Assembly: GCF_019884725.1 (NCBI RefSeq)
Contig: NZ_CP082322.1
Coordinates: forward strand, 1,240,001-1,304,000
Reading direction: 5' to 3'
Source: Leucobacter tenebrionis
GTDB taxonomy: Bacteria > Actinomycetota > Actinomycetes > Actinomycetales > Microbacteriaceae
Length of the DNA stretch: 64,000 nucleotides
Positions 45,016-53,225 of this stretch are shown here, piece by piece. Each line of letters begins with the position of its first letter. Position 1 is the first letter of the stretch. The notes beneath the pieces are model-generated. The model was not told the DNA's origin. It worked only from the letters and a program-made list of their open reading frames with translations, and made no database searches. A program made the translations under genes and the position numbers.

Positions 45016-45021
45016 TACGCT
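45016..45021 (+). promoter_or_regulatory. -10 box of ispD-ispF (leaderless)
   Basis: TACGCT followed by 6 bases and ATG 45028. Confidence 0.6.
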
Positions 45022-45027
45022 GGGGCC

Positions 45028-45825
45028 ATGAACTCACTCGCGAACGACATCTCCGGATCGACTCCGCACGCGCTCCCCTCGCTGGGCGTGGTGCTCGTCG
45101 CCGCGGGCCGCGGCGAGCGCCTCGGCGCAGGCGCCCCGAAGGCGTTCGTCGAGTTGCACGGACGGGCACTGCTCGAGTTCGGGATCGGGGTCGTCACCTC
45201 GCTCCCCCACACGGGGCACCTCGTGGTGGTCGCCCCCGAATCGCACGCCGCGCTCGCGCTCGAGATCGTCGATCAGGTGCTGCCCCAGGAGTCGCCGTGG
45301 GAGGTCTCGGTGGTGCACGGGGGCCGCGAGCGCCACGAATCGGTGCGCTTCGGCCTCGAGGCGCTGCCCGAGAGCGTCGAGACGGTGCTCGTGCACGATG
45401 CAGCCCGCCCCTTCGCGAGCGCCGAGCTCTTCGAGCGCGTGCTCGCCGAGGTGGTGCGCACCGGTGACGCGGTGGTGCCGGCGCTGCCCGTCGTCGACAC
45501 CCTCAAGCGCGTCGATGAGGACGGGATCGTGCACGAGACCGTGGATCGCGCGACGCTGGTCGCCGTGCAGACCCCGCAGGGCTTCGTGCGCGAAACGCTC
45601 GCTGCCGCGCACGCCACGGCGCAGATCCAGCGGGAGAACGACGCCCCCACCGACGACGCCGAGGTCGTGCAGCGCGCGGGTGCTCGGGTGCGCACGATCG
45701 AGGGCGAGCAGCGCGCTCACAAGCTGACGACGCCGGCCGACCTCGCGATCCTCGAGCACTTCCTCACGGAGAACCTGCTCGGCCGCGAAGCCGCGCCCGC
45801 CGGATCGCACGGGGCCTCCCTGTGA
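45028..45825 (+). CDS. ispD: 2-C-methyl-D-erythritol 4-phosphate cytidylyltransferase
   Basis: 265 residues. The nucleotide loop VVLVAAGRGERLGAGAPKAF is the IspD signature; HGGRERHESVRFGLE and VLVHDAARPF follow, and ATLVAVQTPQGF binds the CTP side. It makes CDP-methylerythritol, the third step of the non-mevalonate isoprenoid pathway. Its stop overlaps the ispF start (GTGA), so the two are coupled. Confidence 0.96.
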   Translation: MNSLANDISGSTPHALPSLGVVLVAAGRGERLGAGAPKAFVELHGRALLEFGIGVVTSLPHTGHLVVVAPESHAALALEIVDQVLPQESPWEVSVVHGGRERHESVRFGLEALPESVETVLVHDAARPFASAELFERVLAEVVRTGDAVVPALPVVDTLKRVDEDGIVHETVDRATLVAVQTPQGFVRETLAAAHATAQIQRENDAPTDDAEVVQRAGARVRTIEGEQRAHKLTTPADLAILEHFLTENLLGREAAPAGSHGASL

Positions 45826-46307
45826 ACGCGCAGATCCCGGCGATCCGCGTGGGCAACGGCTTCGACGTGCACGCCTACGATGCGGAATCGCCCCTGCGCC
45901 TGGCGGGCCTCGAGTGGCCGGGCGAGCCGGGCCTCTCGGGTCACAGCGATGGCGACGCCGTCTGCCACGCGGTCGTCGACGCCCTGCTGTCGGCCGCCGG
46001 GCTCGGAGACATCGGGGGGCTCGTCGGCGTGGATGAGCCCGGAACCGAGGGAGCCGACAGCACGCGGTTCGTGCGGCTCGCGCTCGCGAGACTCGCCGAG
46101 CACGGGTGGCGCCCCGTCAACGTCTCGGTGCAGATCGTCGGCAACTCGCCCAGGTTCTCTCCGCGGAGAGACGAGGCGCAGTGGCGCATGTCGAAACTCG
46201 TCGGAGCTCCGGTCTCCCTCGCTGCGACGACCACCGATCACCTCGGCTTCACCGGCCGCGGCGAGGGCCTCGCCGCGATCGCGACCGCGCTCATCGAGCA
46301 GGTCTGA
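45822..46307 (+). CDS. ispF: 2-C-methyl-D-erythritol 2,4-cyclodiphosphate synthase
   Basis: 161 residues from GTG 45822. VGNGFDVHAY supplies the zinc ligands Asp and His, GHSDGDAVCHAVVDALLSA is the family signature, and TTDHLGFTGRGEGLAAIA ends the protein. It forms the cyclic diphosphate of the MEP pathway as a trimer. The last codons (ATCGAGCAGGTCTGA) are repeated in decayed form five more times downstream. Confidence 0.96.
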   Translation: MNAQIPAIRVGNGFDVHAYDAESPLRLAGLEWPGEPGLSGHSDGDAVCHAVVDALLSAAGLGDIGGLVGVDEPGTEGADSTRFVRLALARLAEHGWRPVNVSVQIVGNSPRFSPRRDEAQWRMSKLVGAPVSLAATTTDHLGFTGRGEGLAAIATALIEQV

Positions 46308-46377
46308 GCAGCTCTGATCGAACAGCTCTGATCTATCGAACAGGTCTGACCGAACAGCCCTGAGCAATCAACTCTGA
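46293..46377 (+). repeat. Tandem decayed copies of the ispF 3' end
   Basis: The 15 bases that end ispF (46293-46307, with the stop codon) are followed by five related units of 10-16 bases, each ending in CTGA: 46308-46317, 46318-46331, 46335-46349, 46350-46363 and 46364-46377. The 46335 copy differs from the original at a single base. No hairpin terminator is visible in this convergent gap. Confidence 0.75.
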
Positions 46378-46393
46378 ACGAGCGGGAGCGCCC

Positions 46394-47497
46394 CTACCGC
46401 GAGTACGCTCCGACGAGCTTCACGGCGCCGCCGTCGACGCCCTTGGCGCCCTGCTCGAAGCCTTCCAGATCGCGAGCCGCAGTCGAGATCGTGCCCGCGA
46501 CCCAGGTGTCGAGCCCCTCGGCGGTGAGCGCCGCCGCGACCTGCGAGGCGCGATCCGCCTCGACGACCGCGAACATGCCGATGCCGAGGTTCCACGCGCC
46601 CTCGAGCGACTCGAGCGTGTGCCCGCCCAGCTCGGCGAGGTGCCTGAATACCGGCAGCGGCGACCACGAGGCCCGATCCAGCTCGACCCACGCCCCCTGT
46701 GGCAGCACGCGCGCCAGGTTCGCCGCGATCCCGCCGCCGGTGACGTGGCTCAGCACGTGGACGGCGCCGTCGAGCGAGGGATCCTCGAGCACGCGCAGCA
46801 GCGGCGCCGTGTACAGCGCGGTGGGGGTGAGCAACGCCTCGCCGTAGCTGGCGCCCAGCTCCTCGCTGCGGTCGCCGTAACCGATGCCGCGCTCGGCGAG
46901 GATGTGGCGCACGAGCGAGAACCCGTTCGAATGCAGCCCGGAGGCCGCCATCGCGAGCACCACGTCGCCGTCGCGCACGAGCGCCGGCTGCAGCATGCGA
47001 TCGGCCTCGACCACGCCCGTCGCGGCGCCCGCCACGTCGTAATCGTCGGGTCCGAGCAGGCCGGGGTGCTCGGCCGTCTCGCCGCCGACGAGCGCCGTGC
47101 CCGTGGCTTCGCAGGCCTCGGCGATGCCGCGCACGATATCGGCGATGCGCTGGGGCACGACCTTGCCGCAGGCGATGTAGTCGGTCATGAAGAGCGGCTT
47201 CGCGCCCACCACGACGATGTCGTCGACGACCATCGCGACCAGATCCTGCCCGATCGTGTCGTGCTTGTCGATGGCCTGGGCGATCGCGACCTTCGTGCCG
47301 ACACCGTCGGTCGAGGAGGCGAGCAGCGGGCGGCGGTAGCCGAGCAGCGCGCTCGCATCGAACATGCCGGCGAAGCCGCCCACACCGCCGAGCACCTCGG
47401 GGCCGTGAGTGCGGCCAACCGCCGACTTCATCAGTTCGACGGCGAGATCGCCGGCTGCAGTGTCGACTCCGGACCGGGCATACGCGTTTTCGCTCAC
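46394..47497 (-). CDS. purM: Phosphoribosylformylglycinamidine cyclo-ligase (AIR synthetase)
   Basis: 367 residues from GTG 47497 (VSENAYARSGVDTAAGD), supported by TACGCT 6 bases upstream; a longer frame from 47602 would read through the promoter. Seen: GGVGGFAGMFD, SSTDGVGTKVAIA (ATP/substrate loop), MVVDDIVVVGAKPLFMTDY and GEALLTPTALYTAPLL. It closes the imidazole ring in purine synthesis. It is divergent from purF, with 115 bases between them. Confidence 0.96.
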   Translation of the reverse strand: MSENAYARSGVDTAAGDLAVELMKSAVGRTHGPEVLGGVGGFAGMFDASALLGYRRPLLASSTDGVGTKVAIAQAIDKHDTIGQDLVAMVVDDIVVVGAKPLFMTDYIACGKVVPQRIADIVRGIAEACEATGTALVGGETAEHPGLLGPDDYDVAGAATGVVEADRMLQPALVRDGDVVLAMAASGLHSNGFSLVRHILAERGIGYGDRSEELGASYGEALLTPTALYTAPLLRVLEDPSLDGAVHVLSHVTGGGIAANLARVLPQGAWVELDRASWSPLPVFRHLAELGGHTLESLEGAWNLGIGMFAVVEADRASQVAAALTAEGLDTWVAGTISTAARDLEGFEQGAKGVDGGAVKLVGAYSR

Positions 47498-47503
47498 CCC
47501 ACC

Positions 47504-47509
47504 AGCGTA
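47504..47509 (-). promoter_or_regulatory. -10 box of purM (leaderless)
   Basis: TACGCT on the minus strand with a 6-base spacer to GTG 47497. Confidence 0.6.
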
Positions 47510-47612
47510 CCGTGCCGTCCGCGCCCCGGCAGCAGAGCACAGCGGCATGTGGGACACTAGTCCGTGCGTCTGTCTGACGCTCCATCGCATCCCAGGGAGC
47601 ATTCACACCAGC

Positions 47613-49073
47613 ATGTGCGGCATCGTCGGAATCGTCTCGCAAGAACCGGTCAACCAGCAGATCTACGACAGCCTCCTGCTCCTGCAGCACCGCGGACAGG
47701 ATTCCACGGGGATCGCCACGCTCGACGGCGATTTCTTCCACATGGTGAAGGCCAAGGGTCAGGTGCGCGAGGCCTACCGCACCCGCGACATGCGCACCCT
47801 CATGGGCAGTATCGGCCTGGGGCACGTGCGCTACGCCACGCGCGGCTCGGCCGCCGCGGAAGAGGAGGCGCAGCCGTTCTACGTCGGCGCCCCCTACGGC
47901 ATCATCCTGGTGCACAACGGCAACCTCACCAACACGCGTGAGCTCACCGCGGAGCTCTACAACGTGGATCGCCGCCACCTCAACACGCACTCCGACACCG
48001 AGCTGCTGCTCAACGTGCTCGCCAACGAGCTCCAGGCAGGTATCTCGGGCCTGTCGCTCGACGCCGAGCAGGTCTTCGACGCCGTCTCCCGTGTGCACGA
48101 GCGCGTCGAGGGCTCCTACGCCACGATCGCCCTCATCGCCGGATACGGGCTGCTCGCCTTCCGCGACCCGAACGGCATCCGCCCGCTCGTGCTCGGCCGC
48201 CGCACCGCTCAGAACGGCGCCGACGAGTGGGTCGTCGCCTCGGAGTCGCTCGTGCTCGAATCGGGCGGCTACGAGATCGTGCGAGACGTCGAACCGGGTG
48301 AAGCGATCCTGATCTCCCCCGACGGCTCGATGGCGTCGCGACAGTGCGCGGCTCAGAGCCGTCTCGTGCCCTGCGCCTTCGAGTACATCTACCTCGCGCG
48401 ACCCGACTCCGTGCTCGACGGCATCGCCGTCTACGACGCGCGTCTGCGCATGGGCGACGTGCTCGCCGAGGAGATCAAGCAGCAGCTCCCCGACCTCGAC
48501 ATCGACGTGGTCATGCCGATCCCCGACTCCGCCCGCCCCAGCGCCATGCAGGTCGCGCAGAAGCTCGGCATCGAGTATCGCGAGGGCTTCTTCAAGAACC
48601 GCTACGTCGGCCGCACCTTCATCATGCCCGGCCAGGCGGTGCGCAAGAAGAGCGTGCGCCAGAAGCTCAACGCCATGAGCATCGAGTTCAAGGGCAAGAA
48701 CGTACTGATCGTCGACGACTCGATCGTGCGCGGCACCACCTCACGCGAGATCGTCGAGATGGCCCGAGCGGCCGGCGCGAAGTCCGTCGTCTTCGCCTCG
48801 GCAGCTCCCCCGGTCGTCTTCCCCCACGTCTACGGCATCAACATGCCCTCGCGGGCCGAGCTGATCGCCCACGACCGCACCCCCGCCGAGATCGCCGCAG
48901 AACTGGGTGCCGACCACCTCATCTATATGAGCGTCGAGGGCATGAACCGGGCGATCATGCAGGGTCAGGATCGCGTCACCGAGCTCGAGCAGAGCTGCTT
49001 CACGGGCGAGTACATCGCCGGCACCGTGGACGCGGAGTACCTCTCCTGGGTCGAGCAGACCCAGGAGAGCTGA
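47613..49073 (+). CDS. purF: Amidophosphoribosyltransferase (glutamine PRPP amidotransferase)
   Basis: 486 residues from ATG 47613; the Met is removed so that the Cys of MCGIVGIV becomes the glutaminase nucleophile, which fixes this start. No pro-peptide is present. GIILVHNGNLTN and DSTGIATLDG belong to the Ntn glutaminase domain; VLIVDDSIVRGTTSREI is the PRPP-binding loop, and NRYVGRTFI precedes it. It commits PRPP to purine synthesis. A strong hairpin follows the gene. Confidence 0.97.
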   Translation: MCGIVGIVSQEPVNQQIYDSLLLLQHRGQDSTGIATLDGDFFHMVKAKGQVREAYRTRDMRTLMGSIGLGHVRYATRGSAAAEEEAQPFYVGAPYGIILVHNGNLTNTRELTAELYNVDRRHLNTHSDTELLLNVLANELQAGISGLSLDAEQVFDAVSRVHERVEGSYATIALIAGYGLLAFRDPNGIRPLVLGRRTAQNGADEWVVASESLVLESGGYEIVRDVEPGEAILISPDGSMASRQCAAQSRLVPCAFEYIYLARPDSVLDGIAVYDARLRMGDVLAEEIKQQLPDLDIDVVMPIPDSARPSAMQVAQKLGIEYREGFFKNRYVGRTFIMPGQAVRKKSVRQKLNAMSIEFKGKNVLIVDDSIVRGTTSREIVEMARAAGAKSVVFASAAPPVVFPHVYGINMPSRAELIAHDRTPAEIAAELGADHLIYMSVEGMNRAIMQGQDRVTELEQSCFTGEYIAGTVDAEYLSWVEQTQES

Positions 49074-49129
49074 GCGGCTCCAGCGGCGATCGGGCCGCGA
49101 TCGAACACCGGAGGGCCCCCGGAAACGCC

Positions 49130-49169
49130 AGAAGCGGGTGCCGTGCTTCTCAGCACGGCACCCGCTTCT
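49130..49169. terminator. Bidirectional terminator between purF and tatA
   Basis: Perfect 18-bp stem (49130-49147 and 49152-49169) with the 4-base loop TCTC. It lies 57 bases past purF and 11 bases past the converging tatA gene. Confidence 0.85.
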
Positions 49170-49179
49170 GCTCGAAGGT

Positions 49180-49449
49180 CTACGGCCGGTCGCCCGGAGC
49201 GGCCCCGCTGCCGGGATCTCGCCGCTCGTTGCCATCGGCGTCGCTCCGCGGTGCGGCGGGGGACGTCGTATCCGCGGCATCGTTGCTCTGCCCCGCCGAC
49301 CCCTCGTCGTCGCTGCGCACCTCTTTCTTCAGGATGCGCATCGACTGACCCAGGCTCTTCGCGAGCCCCGGCAGCTTCGGCGCGCCGAAGAGCAGCAGCA
49401 CGATGATGAGGATGACCACCAGGGTGGGGCCGTTGAGGTTACCGAGCAT
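49180..49449 (-). CDS. tatA: TatA/TatE-like twin-arginine translocase subunit, copy 1
   Basis: 89 residues from ATG 49449 with CGGAG upstream. A short N-terminus MLGNLNG is followed by one membrane helix (LVVILIIVLLLFGAPKLP) and the amphipathic helix LAKSLGQSMRILKKEV, then an acidic, disordered tail. TatA rings form the pore for folded proteins. The next gene upstream encodes a near copy, and the two are 32 bases apart. Confidence 0.9.
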   Translation of the reverse strand: MLGNLNGPTLVVILIIVLLLFGAPKLPGLAKSLGQSMRILKKEVRSDDEGSAGQSNDAADTTSPAAPRSDADGNERRDPGSGAAPGDRP

Positions 49450-49481
49450 GCGGTGAGACTCCGATCGTCAGCGTCAGATCA

Positions 49482-49769
49482 TTATGGCACGTCGGGGCGC
49501 TGCGGCCCAGCGTTCTCACCCGTGGGCGCTGCTGCGGGAGCCGCAGGGGCCGCGGCAGCGGCCTTTGCCGATACAGGCTGCGACACGGCAGCCTCGTCAG
49601 CCACCGTCTGCGACGTCTCGGACGCGGTATCGGTGGTGACCTCTTTCTTCAGGATCCGCATCGACTGACCCAGGCTCTTCGCGAGCCCCGGCAGCTTCGG
49701 CGCACCGAAGAGCAGCAGCACGATGAAGAGGATGACGACGAGATGCGCTCCGCTCAGGTTTCCAAGCAT
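49482..49769 (-). CDS. tatA: TatA/TatE-like twin-arginine translocase subunit, copy 2
   Basis: 95 residues from ATG 49769 (MLGNLSGAHLVVILFIVLLL), with CGGAG 8 bases upstream. The membrane and amphipathic helices differ from copy 1 by only a few residues, while the tail is different (Ala/Thr-rich). tatB and tatC are not in the window. The tandem arrangement points to a fairly recent duplication. Confidence 0.9.
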   Translation of the reverse strand: MLGNLSGAHLVVILFIVLLLFGAPKLPGLAKSLGQSMRILKKEVTTDTASETSQTVADEAAVSQPVSAKAAAAAPAAPAAAPTGENAGPQRPDVP

Positions 49770-49803
49770 CCGGTGAACTCCGTTCGTGAGTAGGATGGGG
49801 CGA

Positions 49804-50247
49804 TTATCGCACGTCCCGCTGGATTGCGATGCCCAATCCGCTGCCGCGACGCGCAAGCACCCCCAGCACGAGCGAGAAGAGGCCCCCGACGGCCAGGCCG
49901 ATCGCGGCTCCGATGATCGCGCTGAAGCCGACCACCTGCCCCATCGTGTACTCGGCGCCCTCCGGGATCGGGAAGAGCAGGCAGACCATCGCGGCGACGA
50001 TCGCTCCGAGGGCCGCGGCTCCGACGAGCACCCGTCCGTAGCGCACCGTGCGCTGCAACTCCACCTCGTGCTCGGTCTCCTCGATCACGGCTGCGGGTTG
50101 GTCGAGCGCATCCTCGAGCGGACTCTGCCCGTTCTGAACGGGGGTCCCCGGTACGGCGGACTGGGATACGGCGGTTTCGGGCACAGCGGTTTCGGGATCG
50201 ACGGCGGCGCGCTGCGGCTGGCCGCTCGCTGCATCGGAAATACTCAT
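49804..50247 (-). CDS. Hypothetical membrane protein with two helices
   Basis: 147 residues. A disordered N-terminal 65 residues (Ala/Pro/Val-rich, with the repeat PETAVPETAVSQSAVPGT) lead to two helices (about 75-95 and 103-130, GQVVGFSAIIGAAIGLAVGG) and a short basic end. Not recognised. GAGAAT lies 6 bases before the ATG. Confidence 0.7.
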   Translation of the reverse strand: MSISDAASGQPQRAAVDPETAVPETAVSQSAVPGTPVQNGQSPLEDALDQPAAVIEETEHEVELQRTVRYGRVLVGAAALGAIVAAMVCLLFPIPEGAEYTMGQVVGFSAIIGAAIGLAVGGLFSLVLGVLARRGSGLGIAIQRDVR

Positions 50248-50253
50248 GGGTCC

Positions 50254-50259
50254 ATTCTC
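50254..50259 (-). promoter_or_regulatory. -10 box of the two-helix membrane gene (leaderless)
   Basis: GAGAAT on the minus strand, 6 bases before ATG 50247. Confidence 0.45.
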
Positions 50260-50352
50260 GCAGCGGCGGCTGTGCGTCGCCTCCCGGTTCAGGGGTCGTG
50301 GAAGGATCCGCGTGCCGCGATGCGCGGCGCCGTGGCCCGTCGGCGCGCCCTC

Positions 50353-50706
50353 TCAGGCCAGCGGCAGCAAGCCGTGGAGGTCGGCGCGTGATCCCGAGGC
50401 CACCACGCGCGCCTCGCCCAGCGCGGTCTCCCAGCCGAGCTCGCCCGTCGCGAGCGCGATCCAGGTCTCCGGATCCGTCTCGATCACATTGGGAGGGGTG
50501 CCGCGCGTGTGGCGGGGCCCCTGCACGCACTGGGTGGCGCCGAAGGGAGGCACCCGCACCTCGACGGAGTTGCCGGGAGCTCGCTCGGCCAGTTCCTCGA
50601 GCAGATAGCGCACCGCGGTCGCGAGCACGATCCTGCCCCTCTCCCCCGCCCGCGCGGCGGCGAGCGCCGCCCGCCCGTCCTCGATCGACACCTTCCGCTT
50701 CGCCAT
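50353..50706 (-). CDS. Sterol carrier family protein (actinobacterial SCP2-like)
   Basis: 117 residues from ATG 50706. The stretches TAVRYLLEELAERAPGNSVE, VRVPPFGATQCVQGPRHTRG and NVIETDPETWIALATGEL are the signature of the small sterol-carrier-like proteins found next to purine genes in actinobacteria. Ligand and function unknown. It is divergent from purD with 58 bases between them. Confidence 0.88.
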   Translation of the reverse strand: MAKRKVSIEDGRAALAAARAGERGRIVLATAVRYLLEELAERAPGNSVEVRVPPFGATQCVQGPRHTRGTPPNVIETDPETWIALATGELGWETALGEARVVASGSRADLHGLLPLA

Positions 50707-50714
50707 GTCGCCCA

Positions 50715-50720
50715 ACCCTA
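50715..50720 (-). promoter_or_regulatory. -10 box of the sterol carrier family gene
   Basis: TAGGGT on the minus strand, 8 bases before ATG 50706, so the leader would be at most one or two bases. Confidence 0.4.
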
Positions 50721-50752
50721 CTCCGAACACGGGGCAGACCCCGTCGCCCGAC

Positions 50753-50758
50753 TATCCT
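50753..50758 (+). promoter_or_regulatory. -10 box of purD (leaderless)
   Basis: TATCCT followed by 6 bases and GTG 50765. Confidence 0.6.
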
Positions 50759-50764
50759 GGAAGC

Positions 50765-52027
50765 GTGAAGATTCTCGTCCTGGGGCCGGGTGCCCGCGAA
50801 CACGCCATCGTCCTCGCTCTCCTCGCCGAGTCCGCCGATCATGAGATCGTCTGCGCGCCTGGCAACGCCGGTATCGCGGCCAGCGGGGTCGAGACCCCGG
50901 CGCTCGCCTACACGGACCCCGCAGCGGTCGCCGAATTCGTGAGCGCGCGCGGCTTCGACCTCGTGGTGGTCGGTCCGGAGGCGCCGCTGGTGGCGGGCGT
51001 GGCGGATCCGCTGCGCGCGGCCGGAGTGCCGGTGTTCGGGCCCGATCGTGCGGCCGCCCAGCTCGAGGGGTCGAAGGCCTTCGCCAAGCGCATCATGGAT
51101 GCCGCCTCGGTGCCGACGGGGCGCGCGGTGCGGGTCGCCTCGGTCGAGGATGCGGGATCGGTGCTCGACGAGTTCGGCGCGCCCTACGTGGTGAAGGCCG
51201 ACGGCCTGGCCGCGGGCAAGGGCGTGCTCGTGACCGAGGATCGTGCCGCCGCGCTCAACCACGTCGCGACGTGGGCCCCGCAGGGGGACGTGCTGATCGA
51301 GGAGTTCCTCGACGGGCAGGAGGTATCGCTGTTCTTCTTCGCCGACGGGCACGACGTGCTGCCGCTCACCCCCGCCCAGGACTACAAGCGCATCTTCGAC
51401 GGCGACGAGGGGCCGAACACGGGAGGCATGGGGGCGTACTCGCCCCTTCCCTGGCTGCCGGGCGGCGTGGATTCCTTCGTCGAGGAGATCACGCGCACCG
51501 TCGCGCTGCCGACGGTGCGCCGCCTCGAGGAGGAGGGCACTCCGTTCGTCGGCCTGCTGTACTGCGGGCTCATCGTGACCTCGAAGGGCGTGCGGGTCAT
51601 CGAATTCAACGCGCGATTCGGCGACCCGGAGACCCAGGTCGTGCTGGCCCGCCTCGAGTCGCCGCTGAGCCGCTACCTGCTGGCCTCGGCGAGGGGCGAG
51701 CTCGCCGCTCAGCCCGCCCCGGAGTTCTCCGACGACCCCGCGGTGATCGTGGTCGTCGCGAGCGAGGGATACCCGGGAGAGGTCGCGACCGGCCGCGAGA
51801 TCACCGGGCTGGACGCGGCCGAGCAGGTCGAAGGCGTGCACCTGGTGCACGCCGCCACGCAGCGGGACGACGAGGGGGGTTGGATCGCGACCGGTGGTCG
51901 CGTGCTCGGCGTGGTCGCGCGGGGCGCCGACTTCGGCGAGGCCCGATCCCGAGCCTATGAGGCAGTGGGACGCATCGGCCTCGAGAGCTCGCAGCACCGC
52001 ACGGACATCGCAGCGCGGGTCGCGTAG
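50765..52027 (+). CDS. purD: Phosphoribosylamine-glycine ligase (GAR synthetase)
   Basis: 420 residues from GTG 50765 ([16 protein letters not shown]). An ATP-grasp enzyme: [54 protein letters not shown] in outline, and [13 protein letters not shown] with the metal-binding Glu/Asn. It couples glycine to phosphoribosylamine. It ends 32 bases from a converging SRPBCC gene. Confidence 0.97.
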   Translation: MKILVLGPGAREHAIVLALLAESADHEIVCAPGNAGIAASGVETPALAYTDPAAVAEFVSARGFDLVVVGPEAPLVAGVADPLRAAGVPVFGPDRAAAQLEGSKAFAKRIMDAASVPTGRAVRVASVEDAGSVLDEFGAPYVVKADGLAAGKGVLVTEDRAAALNHVATWAPQGDVLIEEFLDGQEVSLFFFADGHDVLPLTPAQDYKRIFDGDEGPNTGGMGAYSPLPWLPGGVDSFVEEITRTVALPTVRRLEEEGTPFVGLLYCGLIVTSKGVRVIEFNARFGDPETQVVLARLESPLSRYLLASARGELAAQPAPEFSDDPAVIVVVASEGYPGEVATGREITGLDAAEQVEGVHLVHAATQRDDEGGWIATGGRVLGVVARGADFGEARSRAYEAVGRIGLESSQHRTDIAARVA

Positions 52028-52059
52028 GGGCGGATCGGAGGCCGACTGAGCGGCGGCGG

Positions 52060-53007
52060 TCAGAGGCCTCGGAGAAGGCTGTCGAAATCAGGATCGCCCG
52101 TCAGGCTCTCCTCGTCGGAGGAGCGATCCCGATCGCCGTCGGAGGAGCGCTCCCGATCGCCCGAGCGTCCGGGTCCGATCACCGGCACCACCGCGGTGTC
52201 CAGTTCGAGGTGCTCGCCCGGCTGCGGTTCGGCGTCGACCTCGATCTCGATCTCGGCCTCCACCTCGACGACCTCGCCGTCCACCTCCTCGGGGGCGAGC
52301 TCGATCTCGCCGGTCCAGGCCGGGCTCGGCTCCAGGGCGGCGAGGGGCCGCAGTTCCGACACCGAGCCGGGCGCGGGTTCGACCGGCGTCCCCGGGTCTG
52401 CCGAGGCATCCGATTCAGCCGGGGCATCCGATTCAGCCGGGGCATCCGTCCCCACTGAGCTATCCACTGGGGTCTCCGCCTCGGGCGCCCCCTGGGACGC
52501 GGACGCGGGCTCGGCTACGGGATCCGCCGCGAAACCCCGCCCGGCCCCGCCATCTGCTCCGATCGTGCCCGCGGCGACGCCGCGATCGATCGCATCGGAG
52601 AGCGCGGAGAGCAGCACCTCCCAGCCCTGCTGCGAAGCGGCCGCGCGTTCCGCGGGGGCGGGCAGCGCGTCGAACCCTGTCTCCGTGACGGTGACGCCGG
52701 TCTCCTCGCCCTGGGCGCGCAGGGTCAGCAGCACGGCCGTGTCGCGCGCATCCCCGGCCTCTCGCCAGGTGAACCCGATCGCGTGACCCTCGACCCAGAC
52801 GTCGATGCGGCCCGAGGCGTCACGGCTCACCATCTCCTCGCCAGAGCCCTCGCTCCAGCGCTCGACGACCTCTCCGCCGATGCGGCCCTCCATCTGCAGG
52901 TCGGGCCACCACTCCGAGCGGCGCTCCGGGTCGCTCACGTACGTCCAGACGCCGGCCCGCGCTGCCCTCATCCGGCTCCGCGCAACCACCGGTCCCAGCG
53001 GGATCAT
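52060..53007 (-). CDS. SRPBCC (START/AHSA1-like) protein with long acidic tail
   Basis: 315 residues. Residues 1-150 are an SRPBCC domain, which forms a helix-grip ligand cavity (VWTYVSDPERRSEWWPDL, GHAIGFTWREAGDARDTA and the final helix QQGWEVLLSALSDAID). The remaining half is Glu/Pro/Ser/Asp-rich with the repeat DAPAESDAPAESDASAD and ends DPDFDSLLRGL. The ligand is unknown; such proteins act as lipid or polyketide binders or toxin-like cyclases. Confidence 0.82.
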   Translation of the reverse strand: MIPLGPVVARSRMRAARAGVWTYVSDPERRSEWWPDLQMEGRIGGEVVERWSEGSGEEMVSRDASGRIDVWVEGHAIGFTWREAGDARDTAVLLTLRAQGEETGVTVTETGFDALPAPAERAAASQQGWEVLLSALSDAIDRGVAAGTIGADGGAGRGFAADPVAEPASASQGAPEAETPVDSSVGTDAPAESDAPAESDASADPGTPVEPAPGSVSELRPLAALEPSPAWTGEIELAPEEVDGEVVEVEAEIEIEVDAEPQPGEHLELDTAVVPVIGPGRSGDRERSSDGDRDRSSDEESLTGDPDFDSLLRGL

Positions 53008-53130
53008 GTTTCTCCTCAGCGTCGCTCACCGGGATGACCACGTTCCTCGCGCCCGGCTCCCGGCGAGCGACCGGGCGCGGAGGTTCCCCTCACTATTGAA
53101 GAGTAGTCGCACCCGCTGACAACGAGGTCT

Positions 53131-53216
53131 CATTCGTGTGGCAATTCGCCGAGCGGCCGGGTCGATGCTCGGCAGAGCCGTTCGAGCCGCCATTCGAATG
53201 ATCATTCGCGTGGAAG
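53131..53216 (+). repeat. Repeats and palindrome upstream of purC
   Basis: CATTCGTGTGGCA (53131-53143) recurs as CATTCGCGTGGAA (53204-53216). Just before the second copy are overlapping palindromes CATTCGAATG (53191-53200) and CGAATGATCATTCG (53195-53208), directly upstream of the likely purC -10 box. This could be an operator, for example of a purine-responsive repressor, but no known box is matched. Confidence 0.45.
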
Positions 53217-53219
53217 AAT
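53214..53219 (+). promoter_or_regulatory. Possible -10 box of purC (leaderless)
   Basis: AAGAAT followed by 6 bases and GTG 53226. A GGAG also stands just before the GTG, but too close for a good ribosome site. Confidence 0.4.
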
Positions 53220-53225
53220 GGAGCG

